In this document: piece by piece, positions 46,150 through 57,768 of the stretch
How the letters are laid out: the number at the start of each line of letters is the position of its first letter
How positions within the stretch are numbered: the stretch's first letter is position 1
Origin: Elmis aenea
Taxonomy: Eukaryota > Arthropoda > Insecta > Coleoptera > Elmidae
DNA: 64,000 nucleotides
NCBI GenBank assembly: GCA_947652605.1
Contig: OX393577.1
Location: forward strand, 66,922,108-66,986,107
Direction of reading: 5' to 3'
Made by a program: the position numbers and the translations under genes
The notes under the pieces: generated by a model
What the model saw: only the letters and a program-made list of their open reading frames with translations
Told to the model about the DNA's origin: nothing
Databases searched by the model: none

Positions 46150-47495
46150 ACGGATTCAAACTTTGAAGACAAAAGCTATTTTTGGAAGTTAAATCAAATA
46201 CTTCTCTTGCTGTTGCCACCTTATGCGAAGCCATCTCGGATGGATTTTCTGATGGAATATTCACTGGGGTTATTTTTTGTGACTTACAAAAGGCATTTGA
46301 TTGCATTTCACATAACATGCTACTACGGAAGCTTAAGTATTACAATTTTAACAAATTGAGTATTTCTCTTGTAAGCTCATACCTTACAGATAGGTTACAA
46401 TATACTTCTGTCAATGGGACTAATTCTAAATCAAGTGTGCCTCGTTTTGGCGTTCCCCAGGGCTCCGTGCTGGGTCCTATCTTGTTTTTGATCTATATCA
46501 ATGACTTTAAAAATTGTGTTTCTACTTCATCGGCTATTTTATTTGCTGATGATACAACCCTTATTACTAAATTTAATAAAATAGAGGATTCGGCTGGAGC
46601 TTTGGAGAGGGTCCAGGATGAGGCTCAAAATTGGTTTCTTGCAAATCAGTTGTCTTTAAATGCAAGAAAAACCCAAGAATTGATTTGCACACTTAAGAAA
46701 ATTGATCACATGAAAACTGGTGTTGTCAAGTTTTTAGGAGTATGGCTTGATCCAACATTAAATTGGCAGGCTCACACTGATAACTTAGCAAATAAGCTCT
46801 CTAAAAATTTATTTGCTTTAAGAAATATTGCAAATTTAGTTGATACTAGTATATTATTCACAGCATATTTCTCATTGTTCATGTCACACTGTTTATATAG
46901 TTTGATAAACTGGGGCCACTCTAGTCATATGAAAAGAATCTTTGGACTACAACGTAAAGCCTTAAGAATTATTTTGAACCTTGGCTATGGAGATGATGTC
47001 AAAGATAAATTCACTCAGAATAAGTTATTAACTTTACCATCATATTACATACTGTATTCTCTATGTCATGTTAGAAATAATTTTAATAAATATACTTTAC
47101 AAGGCACTTTATATAATTATAGTACAAGAGGAGGTCAAAATATACGTATAGATTACCATAGAGTGTATGCTTGTCGCAATGTGGACAATTACTATGGTCC
47201 TTTATTTTATAATCGACTACCTTGCAATATAAAAAGTCTGCCATTGAAGGGATTCAAAAATGCTATTTTAACATACTTAATTAACAACCCTATTTATAAA
47301 ATCAGTGAGTTTGAATTCAAAAATAGGTAAGCAGATTGTTTGTGGGGGCTCCAGTCTTTCTTTCTTTCTTTCAGGTTTCTGTAATTTCTTGTATTTAAAA
47401 TTTTTATTTTTATTGAAATGTACAATACTCTGACGACTGTAAAACGATATGGTTAATGCATAATAAATGATTTTATTCTATTCTATGATTCTATT
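46150..47495 (+). mobile_element. 5'-truncated LINE with simple-repeat tail
   Basis: Covers the open RT frame (46182-47330), a 3' UTR of about 130 bp with a TTTC run, AATAAA at about 47462, and a TTTTATTCTATTCTATGATT tail near 47470-47495. The 5' half (ORF1, endonuclease, start of RT) is missing, the usual result of incomplete reverse transcription. Target duplication not determined. Confidence 0.8.
46182..47330 (+). CDS. LINE reverse transcriptase, C-terminal two thirds
   Basis: A 382-residue frame without internal stops. From about residue 11, LCEAISDGFSDGIFTGVIFC leads to FCDLQKAFDCISH (first catalytic Asp about 34), FGVPQGSVLGPILFLIYIND (89-108), ILFADDTTL (119-127; catalytic Asp pair 123-124), and FLGVWLDPTLNW (thumb region, about 184-195). 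The remainder (LYSLINWGHSS, LQRKALRII, ILYSLCHVRNN, LPCNIKSL) is the C-terminal domain of I/Jockey-type LINEs. The fingers N-terminal to this point and the endonuclease are absent, and the ATG is internal, so it is not expected to work alone. The open frame indicates a young insertion. Confidence 0.88.
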   Translation: MEVKSNTSLAVATLCEAISDGFSDGIFTGVIFCDLQKAFDCISHNMLLRKLKYYNFNKLSISLVSSYLTDRLQYTSVNGTNSKSSVPRFGVPQGSVLGPILFLIYINDFKNCVSTSSAILFADDTTLITKFNKIEDSAGALERVQDEAQNWFLANQLSLNARKTQELICTLKKIDHMKTGVVKFLGVWLDPTLNWQAHTDNLANKLSKNLFALRNIANLVDTSILFTAYFSLFMSHCLYSLINWGHSSHMKRIFGLQRKALRIILNLGYGDDVKDKFTQNKLLTLPSYYILYSLCHVRNNFNKYTLQGTLYNYSTRGGQNIRIDYHRVYACRNVDNYYGPLFYNRLPCNIKSLPLKGFKNAILTYLINNPIYKISEFEFKNR

Positions 47496-47499
47496 CCTA

Positions 47500-48619
47500 T
47501 TTTGCATATTTTCAGATAATTATACGATTAACTGCTTTATTATCACTAAATAATGAAAGTTTTGTTAAATTACCCTAGATGTGTTGCACGCTAAAGTGTG
47601 GGTGATTTTAATCAACCGAAACGTTTCTGTCTAGTTCTGTTTATCTAATTAGTGTTGCAATCATTTCGTGTACATAGCATTCAATTGTTCTCTAGACGCC
47701 AAGCGAAATGCATTCATGAAAACTAATTAAATTAGAGATGATTATACACCGGCTGGAGCTTAACCCAGAAAAAGTTGCATCCGTAATAAGCGTTCTTCTG
47801 TTTCTGTAATAGATTCGACGGACGCAACCAGGAACACGTCCAGGGATAATTAATTCATTAATCATGCCGACATTTGTTTACAAGACGCCAATATTCGTAG
47901 GCTTGCGACATAACTAAAGGTGGACCTAAGCATGAGCCATTGTTAGGACAAGATTTAATAATGTAAACCCCATAATAACCTGTACAAAGGAAAGCCAACG
48001 TATACGTCGCCAGGAATGAGGGGTAGACAGAGACATGCTTAGTATTAGGAGGGACAGCGCGGACTTTGGCTGGATTAGGAGTTGAATATTTGATAGGACT
48101 TGGGTCGACGTAAGATTATGCAAGAAAGCGTATTCGGCAATTTCCCGGATCTTGCACATTAAAATAAAAACACCGAATTTTGCCGCCGAGGCAAAACGTT
48201 TGCGGTTTCTGCGTTTCGGTACTTTGGGGCAGTTTAGAAAAAAACTTTTTCTATATCTTAAAACGTCATTAAAATTAATTCGCGGGTAGACCGTTCGGTG
48301 GTAATTTGGTCCTGCCCTTTCTAAGGGAATTTGCGGGGTCGGCTATTTTTATCTGAATTTTAAAACAGTTGGTTTATAAATAAGTAGGAGTTCTGAATCG
48401 TCCCCGTGGGGTTTGGTTTCGAACCATCGAATCCACCAACAAACAAGCATTAAAAGAAAAGAAGAACCCCCACAACACACTTCACACTTTAAACAATAAT
48501 TATGAATTAAGAATTTATTCATAAATTGGATTACAAAACTCTTATCTTTTTAGCTTTTATTAAATTTTATACCATCCGCATTTTCATAAACTTGTGCATC
48601 GGTTCAAGCAGGAAATTTA
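47500..48619. other. Unassigned sequence
   Basis: About 48180-48440 is GC-richer. No motif in short frames such as minus 47926-48159. Confidence 0.3.
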
Positions 48620-49160
48620 TACAGAAAGTACAAAAAGTAACGTCTCGTCTTGTTTCGAATAAAAGTTGTTTATGGTAATTTACTACATAACCTAAAATTA
48701 TTTTCAACTATACTACACAGTGTTTTGTTTTTGGGTAACGATACGTCACTTTGTTTTCTTAAATAGAACACCCTGTATATTTTGCACTTTTTAGATGCAG
48801 AATTCAATTGTCTTTCAAAATGTATAGTTTTTTTTTGCGTCTAAAATCAATCGTTTTTGAGTTATATAAGTTTTTGTGAAAATGTTTACAGAAACAGGAC
48901 TCTAAGGAAATATTGAGATTTCACAACATAGCAATTTCAGAATGAATTCCTTTAAAACTTTGTTCGACAATAGTGTCATGGTGATTGCTGACTAGTTGAA
49001 ATTTTAAAATAATACACAGGGTGTTTTTTATGCTCGGTCCAATTGGTTAAACTTCAAACACGGATAAGTCAATTTTTTTAAATAGAACACCCCATATATT
49101 TTTACATATTCCTATTGATAAGTTAATTATCTTTAAAATTTGTTAAAGGTTTAATTTGAA
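48620..49160 (+). repeat. Single arm of the 12.5-kb foldback family
   Basis: Matches the left arm 12600-13140 in order: TTACTACATAACCTA, CACAGTGTTTTGTTTTTG, ACCCTGTATATTTTG, AATAGTGTCATGGTGATTG, ACAGGGTGTT and AGAACACCCCATATA. Only one arm is present and it is diverged. Confidence 0.7.
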
Positions 49161-50869
49161 CAGTTATCGAAACAAATGACAATTTACGAAACAAATGCCG
49201 CTGGTGGTGATGCAACTCCGCCAGCAAAACCGCTTCGACGTACATATTCAAACACACACATCAAGCAAAATTGTGCACCAAGGAAATCTCTATTGGATTC
49301 CCGAAACGACGTCAATTTTTTTCCGTTCCGTTGTCAGCATTTTTGTGCAACTGTGAAAATCTTATTTCTCCGAGCGAATAAACTAAGATGTCACGAGTCG
49401 CGTGCGTTCAGCACATGTGACCAGATGAGGGCCGGACATATATCAAGAGTGCCGTGACAGCTGAGTCTCGTCGCCGGAGTTCCGGGTTCCGAACTGGACG
49501 TACCAGACCCTCCTAATTTGTCCAATTGTAAAACCGCTGAGCAAGATCGTAGATATTAAAGAGGTTAGCAGTTCTTGAGCAGAGAGACAGGAAATAGGAT
49601 GTAATTGATGTGTTGCTTCAAAGTTTATTCGACACTATATATAAGTATATTATAAACAAGCGTCCCGAGAACTATAACAACAGCAATGATTGCTTTCATA
49701 AAGATGGAATCTTTCAGCCTGGTAAGATAGCGCAATATGCGTTTAATTTTATTAAAAAAGGCCACGCCATTCACAAAAAAGCAGCGGCGAAAACAGGGAC
49801 TGGATTAAGGCTATTTTCAAGCAGTTTCTAAAAGATGGAGTCTTAAAAGTCATAAAGCTCCCACCGATATGTCTAAAGCTTCATTTTAATTGCTTACTAG
49901 AGACCAGAGTGACTAACAAAAAAAAAGATCCTCGCATTCTTCAATTGTTCTAAAATCCATCCCGAATCATCCTGATGACACCCGCTTTATTGAAATTCGT
50001 CCGGTTTTCAAGAGATCGAGTTAAACATTGTGAGGCCCCTAAATTTGTAAGAGGCCCCTTAAAAATGTGAGACCCGAGGCATCTTCCCCTTTTGCCCCAC
50101 CTGCCTCTGATAGAGCCAGTATAAGCCCACAATAAAAGTTTCACTAATGATCTAATTCGCGCTACGAATTAATTATTTTTGCATGACGTAGGCAATATTT
50201 TAATCGATAAATATACCCAGGATATTATCACCATTTAAGACTGCACTTAATCAAGCTAAATAAGATTGAAAAACTCTATAAAGTTAACAAGGAACGACAC
50301 ATAACCCACTTTTATTTCATTTAACTGAACATTTCAGTTCCGTACGTTTATGTCCCATAAAAAAAAACTCTACTTATATCGTAAATAAATGTGCTGACAC
50401 ATATTAAAAGAGACCACTTATCGTAGCGAAAGCCGTATTGCAGTGTTAAGTACATGTGTGTAGGAGGCGAGTTAAACACAAAAACAAAAAATACGCATCG
50501 ACCGTGCAGAGCTACATAAATATTTGCAAAGCGCGTTCTTGTGCCTTTTGGTTTCTCTTTCATACAAGTCAGCACGCAGTGGCTGCTCGTGAATATAAAA
50601 AGTAGGAGTCATTGTTCATTAAAAATCGTCCAAATTGAAACAGCTTTTGTCAAATACTTATTTTTACATTAAAATACTAGATGACTCAACAATAAGTGTT
50701 GATTCATAAACAAATAAGCTATTCTTTTAATAAACCAATAGTTCTGAACGTTATTGTAGATAATCGGTTTCGAATAAACATAAAAAGAAATCAAGAGACG
50801 TTAGGACAGGAGAGTCAGGTGATCATTTAACTAGATCTAGCCTTGATAATTATTTAAGTTAGAAAAGAG
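49161..50869. other. Unassigned, with a short GAGGCCCCT duplication
   Basis: GAGGCCCCTAAATTTGTAA is followed directly by GAGGCCCCTTAAAAATGTGA (about 50030-50070), a type seen near some hAT ends. 49170-49520 is GC-richer and unique-looking. No domain was recognised in frames at 49176-49457 and 49610-49831. Confidence 0.3.
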
Positions 50870-50985
50870 AATTTCCACAGGTGCGTAATTGCTTACCGTG
50901 CATAAGGACACACTTACTATGCATGCAGGCTGTACGGTAAGAGTTATTTACATAAGTGGTCGTAGAAAAAATATTTAATTAAAGC
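50870..50985 (-). repeat. Repeat C fragment (inverted)
   Basis: In reverse complement, TTTTTTCTACGACCAC, CCTGCATGCATAGTAAGTGT and GCACGGTAAGCAA match 40985-41150. Confidence 0.6.
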
Positions 50986-51883
50986 AAGCTTCGAATTACT
51001 TAACAGATAAACAAAATACCACCACCATAACTTGTTTACTTTACAACATATTTAAATTTTAACCCGGCCCCTCCACCAATACACGAGTAATTTTACTGAT
51101 TTTTTAAAACAATGAGTTTGTAATTAAAAATGATTATTAGACTTTTATTTAAAGTCTTAAATTAATTTAATTTCTTTTTGTTTTTAACCTTGATAACCAA
51201 AATTTTGGCCGTAATGAAGTCCTCGTTCTTCATAATACAAACAAAACATTGCGTACCACAAACGCAAACATTTATTATGAATCCTTAAATGCAAAGCCCT
51301 AATATTAACATGAACGCGAGTTTGACCAACAACAGAAGGGATAATAGCAGGGATGGCTAAGCAAGGATATTGTAGCTTCCTTAATATGAAACACAGAAAT
51401 GGTAAATTAGCATAATACGTATGTGGTAGTGACAAATTTAATTACAGCTACGCATTCATGGAACTCTAAATGGCCACGGGAGTTATTTGTAAAAGCCCTT
51501 ATTATACAGTTTTTAGTACCGTGGCCCTAACATTTATTACAGATGTACTTGGCTCGTTTAAGGAAAATGAAGAATCATGAACTTTGAAAAACCGGCTTAA
51601 GTTTGCAAATATTGGGTTAAAATGAGTAGGGTAAAATGTTTGAAGCTACATATCAGAGCCTTGATAAAAAGGTTACAGGCAAAAGCTAGAGGGAAAGAAA
51701 GATGTATGCCATTAACATTAATTTGTTACATGTATATTTAATAATAAATTAATCATAATAATAATGTCAATAAAGAGTTTTCTTTATGCCCGGTTGAAGC
51801 ATTCAATACAGACCACTAAACCCATCAAATTTATTTAACTTATAACTAATGGTCTTTATCTTTTCAATTCATTTAATATATTA
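50986..51883. other. Unassigned AT-rich sequence
   Basis: An 83-codon minus frame (51184-51435) has no motif that I recognise. Nothing else seen. Confidence 0.35.
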
Positions 51884-51885
51884 TA

Positions 51886-52800
51886 CAGCTTCATTTAAAA
51901 AGTCTGCAACAAAGTATTGATATCTCAGAAAATTTTATTCTTGATAAAAGTTGGTGCATGGTCTAAAACTAATTTAAAGATGAAAAAATTCAATTGTCAG
52001 TCATAGGACACTAGATTTTAGCAATTAATTTTTGAAATACTCCCAAGAGTAAAGTGCCCCTATTTTAAGACATACAAATAATTGCATACAAAAATTCTTG
52101 TGAAATGTTGCTTCAACAGAGAATAAAATATGTTTTAAAAATTTGCTACTATCCTCCACTTCTGCTTGAACCCAACAACAAAATTCAAATCGTAAATCAT
52201 AGTCTCGGTCTTGAACTTTGGTTTATAAGAATGGTATCTGTTGTGTTTTAAAATTCTTTAAACAAATGATAAAGATAAATTCTTGTTCATCGCTACCGTT
52301 TTAAGACATGCATTTTGTTTTTCGATCACTGTTTGTAATACATTTAAAGAATTATCTGTATTATAAACCCATTTGGTATGTTCCTTTTTGTATTGGTTTT
52401 CCAATGATCCAGTCTCCTTAAACTGTATCAATAATCTTGCAACTGTACTACTAAATGAAACAGTTTGGTCGGGATGTCTTTCATTAAAAATTAATGCAGC
52501 TTCCCTAGATGTCTTGTAATAAGCACCACAAATTAATACAAGTTCAGCTTTTTCTACTAATATTAATTTATCTGCCATAATTAGCAATTATATGCTTTAA
52601 TGCTTACAAATTATATTAACAGATACACATTGATTCAGTTTTGTTTTTGCTTTAGGCCTATTATATCAATTTTGAATTACGTTAAGAATTATTATCAATT
52701 TAAATATTGACTCACAAGTGTATCATGAAGTTTTCTAAAAAATTGATAAATTTTTTTTTTCCATTTGTTGCAGACTTTTTGAATGTTAAAACTTCTTAAA
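51886..52800 (-). mobile_element. mariner-type deletion derivative
   Basis: Inverted ends share AAAAAGTCTGCAACAAA (51897 on; complement at 52763-52780). The left end is preceded by TA. It retains an N-terminal transposase fragment on the minus strand (next entry) and has a shorter relative at 63543-64000. It also contains AGAGTAAAGTGCCCC at 52046, nearly identical to the ends of the pogo-type element at 42482. Confidence 0.72.
52258..52587 (-). pseudogene. Helix-turn-helix domain of mariner-type transposase (DUF4817-like)
   Basis: A 109-residue frame starting near ADKLILVEKAELVLICGAYY, then REAALIFNERHPDQTVSFSS, TVARLLIQFKETGSLEN and NVLQTVIEKQNACLKTVA. This is the N-terminal DNA-binding module (ADxYTxxEKxEMxxIYGE; RExARxFNERxPDR; xxxLxxRFxETGS) found on insect mariner/Tc-type transposases. 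The first two helices and most of the second helix-turn-helix are present; the catalytic DDE/D domain is absent. The ATG (MADKLIL) gives the natural start. Such a fragment could bind the element's ends without cutting; that is inference. Confidence 0.8.
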
Positions 52801-53514
52801 AAATAAAAATTTGACAATTAAAATTAAAATTCAAAAGTTTAAGTTAATCTTTTCTGTATTCAGCATAAATATTTTTATGCACAGTAAAATATAAAACATT
52901 TAATAGCTATCTTAAAACAACATAGAAGTGACTTATGCCACTTTCAAAATAAACGGATGACATCCACATTCTTTTTGATGAATCATACAGCAGATTTTCA
53001 CAATGTGAAGAAAATCAAAAGAAAAACGATTGTCTTTTGTAGTGACGCCCCAAAAAAAAAACGAATGTAAATCTAATATCGTAGTGCTGGAGTAATGTTT
53101 GCGTTGAACTCTCTTTCATCAGACTATAATATTTTAAAATGTAATTTCTTTTTTCACGCAGAACTTTCTGCGGAGAGAGGCAAACGACAAAGACGAAAAC
53201 TTCGCATGCATGAACTAGATTAAAAGAAGGGAAACAAGAAAAATCCGTTTCCTTTATAAACACGGTTGACAACTGGAGTATATTGCGTGAGAATCGCGGC
53301 CTCTTACCCACGGCCGACTTTAATGCGAATACCGAGGTACATTTTCGCCACGCTCGCACATACAGCTCTTAGCTCGGAAAGAAAATGACAAATTAACGAG
53401 AGCCGTAAAGAAAAAGTGGGGCGAAAGTTATAGGTGATATTAAAATACGCACCGACAGTGGCGGTTCGTATGCAGCTCTTTGGAACTATAAAGCTTTTGG
53501 GTTTTTCGAATTAT
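52801..53514. other. Unassigned sequence
   Basis: A 114-codon minus frame at 53015-53359 has no recognisable domain. Confidence 0.3.
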
Positions 53515-53585
53515 ACAGGGTGTTCCAGATTTCATTTCCAGCTTGGGGATCTCGCTTATTTTAAGAGATACAGGTTTGTTTAAAT
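53515..53585 (-). repeat. Terminus of GAGATCCC/ACCCTGTATA element, inverted copy
   Basis: TACAGGGTGTTCCAGATTTC followed by GGGATCTCG and AAGAGATACAG is the reverse complement of the block at 39606-39680 and 44995-45066. Confidence 0.55.
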
Positions 53586-55706
53586 TAGATGAATTATTCG
53601 CAAGTGTGAGAAGAGCCACAATCAATTTTTAAAAGTGCAAAATTCGTTTTCGTTTTCGTGCCCCAAAATTAATAACGATTAAAACCGTTTTACAGGGTTT
53701 TTTTGTGGTCAAAAAATCGAGGATTTTATTTTTTTTCAAGTCGCTTCTACCCTCTATTAATACTAAGACAATATTGTCGTCTCCGCAAAATTATAAACGA
53801 AAACGATGGGTTTTGATGCTCACGGACAGCATATTTTAGACTGGCAAACCATCGCCGTATTAAATTTACCAAATCGTTAAACACATTAACATTTAACCAT
53901 TTTATTAAGTTTAACACCCGTAAGGTGCAAAAACACTTGATTAGTTTAAATTGTACACACGATCTTTATCTAAAAGTATAAAAATATAGCAAGTGCTATT
54001 TTCAATTAGTTTTAGTACTAAAAATCTATGCATTCGAATAAAATTAGATTTTGCTGTAACTATTAAAAAAGACAAAAGAATTAATTCAATTGGATAATTT
54101 ACTGAATGTCTCCATTAATTATTATTAATTAATTGTATATAAAAAACTTATATTTACTCTAAACGCAAATAAAACATCAACATATTAATAATGTATAGAA
54201 AAAATTAAATATACTTTAACTAAAAAGTTTGTACATACCATACAATATACATTTTCACGTTCCATTCAATCTTACTAGCAACACATCATCCAATAAATCT
54301 TCTATTATATTAGACAGGAAACATCTCTGATATGAAAAAAATTAATTGAATTAATTTACCAAAACGTAAAAAATAGGGCCTTCAAGTTTAAAAAATAAAG
54401 ATTTTAAGTAAAAATTAAAACAAGTTTAAGGAACATGTATAAATTGATATACATCTGAAGGGGTTGCAGCCCTGCAGCCCCATGGAAGAGCTGCCCCTAG
54501 TGTGCTTATTTATTTTAACATAAACAGAATTAAGTTTTTTGAGACATCAATTATCAAAAAAGTTTGTTTTTGTGATATGCTTTGGCACAGAAAAATACAC
54601 TTCTATAAAAAAAAAAAAGGTTTTCTGCACCGCTTAGATTGGATCTAACCGAAACGGAACGCAAACCGGACAAATGTAATCAACTGCGAAGCGAAACCAA
54701 AAAAATTATTTTATGCCAGGTTTAAGGGTATAAGTATAAAAAACTCGTTACTAAAAATAAATCAACGTATTGATGAAAAATTTTAGTCTACATTAATAGT
54801 TCCAAGTAAACCCTATGTTCGTTGCTATGTCTACAATACCTGCATTTGGTTTAGTGCAAACAACAATATAAAATTTAACTGCTAATGAAAGTTGTCAGAC
54901 AACGTGCGATAACATCTTGATAACTCCATCAACTACTAAATGCACCCGTATCAGATGAGTAATAATTTAATTTAATAACAAGAAGACATCGAACGATGTT
55001 GCAGCCTTATGAACCTATGCTAATAGATCAGAGGAGAGCGCCTATTTCCATTCGTACATAAAAATGTAAATAAATGACATAAATTTTCGTTTACTGTACA
55101 CTTATTTTAGCATACTTTGTGCTCAACAAGCAAAAAGCAAAACGGTTGAACCTACATATTTACACATGCAGCAAACGAAAAGATAAATAAAGTATGCCCG
55201 AACGGACACAAACATTACTTGATAGGTTCAAATTGATTTAATTAGCGTTCCGACCTCATTCCTTTTGATAGTTGCAGCAAACAAAAATATGCTAGGTAAA
55301 GAGTTAATATTTAAGGAATTTACAATCAACTTTTGTCCCTTGCTTATTTGCCTACAGAGAAAAACCCAATAAATATTTGTAGTTAAAAATAACATTTCCT
55401 TATTAAATTTGTAGCTGTATCTAAACAGTAATAAATAATAACAAATAAATGAAGGACAAATAGTACAAATGCATAGAAAAAATGTAATAAGAGTAATATT
55501 TAAAAATAGTTTTGTAGTTTTTTTTTTGATAATTTGCTATCCTTAAACATAAACAAATTTTAAAAAAGTTTAATTTCGTAATGTATTCTAGTTCTTTTTT
55601 AATAATTGAAGTTAGGTATCTTACATGCGTCAAATAATCTACAATACGTTAAGCTTTTTCACTTGGTTAAAATAAAAATAAAAATTTTAAATTGGAAGAA
55701 TATAGG
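53586..55706. other. Unassigned AT-rich sequence
   Basis: No gene or repeat recognised over about 2.1 kb. Confidence 0.35.
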
Positions 55707-55736
55707 TACAGTGTGTCCAAAAGATATGGAATATGC

Positions 55737-57034
55737 TATACCGGGTGTCACACGTTCATGGTACACCCCCTTTTTTTTCTTTAGTTTTGATTTTAAATAA
55801 ATGAAATTTTAGACATATGATATATGCAAAAAAAACGGGCTTTTTGAGCCGTTGCACACATTTGTTTCACTTCCGGTTTCGCCGGAAATGACCCTAACTT
55901 TGTTATTTTAAATGGAACACCCTGTATATTTTTACATTTTTGGGAAGAGGAAGTGATTTTTGATACAACTGCACTATTTTCGTTAATTTTTATAATCTCA
56001 AAATTTTTTTAAAACAAAATTTAGTTTTTTATTAAGGGTGCCGTGACCTGCACAAATTGATTTTTATTATGTCAACAATTGTCCAAAAACCATTTTTGTA
56101 AATTTTAAATGACATTTAGGTTACTTTAATCGGCTTTGAAGGTTGAGGAATCGGTTTTTTGTCAAAAAGTCAATTTTTTTAAATGGAACCATGATGGTAC
56201 TAGCGGTTATTTAAATGGATCATCTTCTAACGAATCCATCGATACCAATAAATTGTATTTTTATTAAAAATCTACTTCAAAAATTTCAAATTATTGTGAA
56301 AATTTATTAAGAGATCCTCTTAATCGCAGTAATCTAATTATGTAAAAATGATACCAACATTTTTAGACTGTATAATTAAATGACTATAGTAGTTAAACAT
56401 AAAACAACGATCATTTGTTTTGTTGTAGTTATGCACAGTGTACTGCGATTAACAGGATCTCTTAACAAATTTTCACAATAATTTGAAATTTTTGAAGTAG
56501 ATTTTTAATAAAAATACAATTTATTGGTATCGATGGATTCGTTAGAAGATGATCCATTTAAATAACCGCCAGTACCAGCATGGTTCCATTTAAAAAAATT
56601 GACTTTTTGTCAAAAAACCGATTCCTCAACCTTCAAAGCCGATTAAAGTAACCTAAATGTCATTTAAAATTTACAAAAATGGTTTTTGGACAATTGTTGG
56701 CATAATAAAAATCAATTTGTGCAGGTCACGGCACCCTTAATAAAAAACTAAATTTTGTTTTAAAAAAAAATTGAGGTTATAAAAATTAACGAAAATAGTG
56801 CAGTTGTATCAAAAATCACTTCCTCTTCCAAAAAATGTAAAAATATACAGGGTGTTTCATTTAAAATAACAAAGTTGGGGTCATTTCCGGCGAAACCGGA
56901 AGTGAAACAAATATGTGCAACGGCTCAAAAAGCCCGGTTTTTTGCACATGTCATATGTCTACAATCTCATTTATTTAAAATCAAAACTAAAGAAAAAAAA
57001 GGGGGTGTACCATGAACGTGTGACACCCGGTATA
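55737..57034. mobile_element. Inner foldback with ~594-bp arms
   Basis: Left arm 55737-56331 and right arm 56441-57034 are near-perfect inverted copies; spacer about 109 bp. Ends CCGGGTGTCACACGTTCATG. Comparison with the uninterrupted right arm of the outer element (GCTATATAACTCAG) shows that the insertion fits a TA target duplication. Arms contain CACTTCCGGTTTCGCCGG and ACACCCTGTATATTTTTAC. Non-coding. A shortened relative is at 10241-10524. Confidence 0.88.
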
Positions 57035-57339
57035 TCTCAGTAAATATACACTAAAGATGTTTGAATAAAAGTTGTTTGGTACTTAGATTTTCACCATAAG
57101 ACATAATTTTAAAAAAAATATCGAATAACAAAAGCGCATTGAAAAACAATAATTTTTTTTTAAATGACGAGATACCCCTATATTATATTCATTTAATAGA
57201 GATTTTTTTTCTCTTTTCAATGATGCTAAACTTTAGTACCATTACTTAAGCAACTTTTTGAGAATTACGCAAAAATGTACCTACTCTCAAATTATTTTAA
57301 TTGTATTTATTTCCAACAAAACATCATAAGAACTAAAAT

Positions 57340-57512
57340 TTTTTGACGAAATCTACAATGAGTGTTTAAACTGTGAACCATTTACAGCTTGCCAATGATA
57401 AACTCGGTTTTTAAACCATAACATTCCCAACCATTTTAGGTGCAATAGACCTCATCTCTACTCTAATACGATCTTTTAAATTTTTGATATTCTCCGGCCT
57501 CTTAGCATAAAC
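57340..57512 (-). pseudogene. mariner/Tc transposase C-terminus
   Basis: Minus strand from 57512: VYAKRPENIKNLKDRIRVEM, RSIAPKMVGNVM, a stop, then in another frame FIIGK and HSLNTH. This matches the conserved tail of mariner-type transposases (VY..RP.T...L...I......I......V....RL..C....G..FEHLL). It lies in the loop of the outer foldback and shows which family mobilised it. Confidence 0.72.
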
Positions 57513-57768
57513 TTAATTTTTAAGGTGACCCCATCATTGAAAAGAGAATAAAAATCTCTTTGGAATGAATATAATATAGGGCTATCTTGTCATTTAAAAA
57601 AAATCAATTGTTGTCCATTGCGCTTTTGTTATTCGAAAACAAATAATTTTTATTTTTGTCTTACGGTAGAAAACTAAGTACCAAACAACTTTTATTTAAA
57701 ACATTTTTCACTAAAGTGGATATTTACTGAGTTATATAGCATATTCCATACCTCTTGGACACACTGTA

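Larger units (their letters stand above)
55709..57766. mobile_element. mariner-derived foldback (outer), hosting another foldback
   Basis: Ends CAGTGTGTCCAA on both strands are flanked by TA (55707-55708; 57767-57768). The left arm (55709-55736 plus 57035-57240) mirrors the right arm (about 57520-57766); landmarks GGAATATGCTATA, AAGTTGTTTGGTACTTAG, ACAAAAGCGCA and CTATATTATATTCATT. The unpaired middle holds a transposase C-terminus on the minus strand. A second foldback (55737-57034) sits inside the left arm. Confidence 0.85.

Noticed and set aside
46115..46318. 67-codon minus frame
   Set aside because: Antisense to the LINE RT.
53015..53359. 114-codon minus frame
   Set aside because: No recognisable domain, no repeat context.
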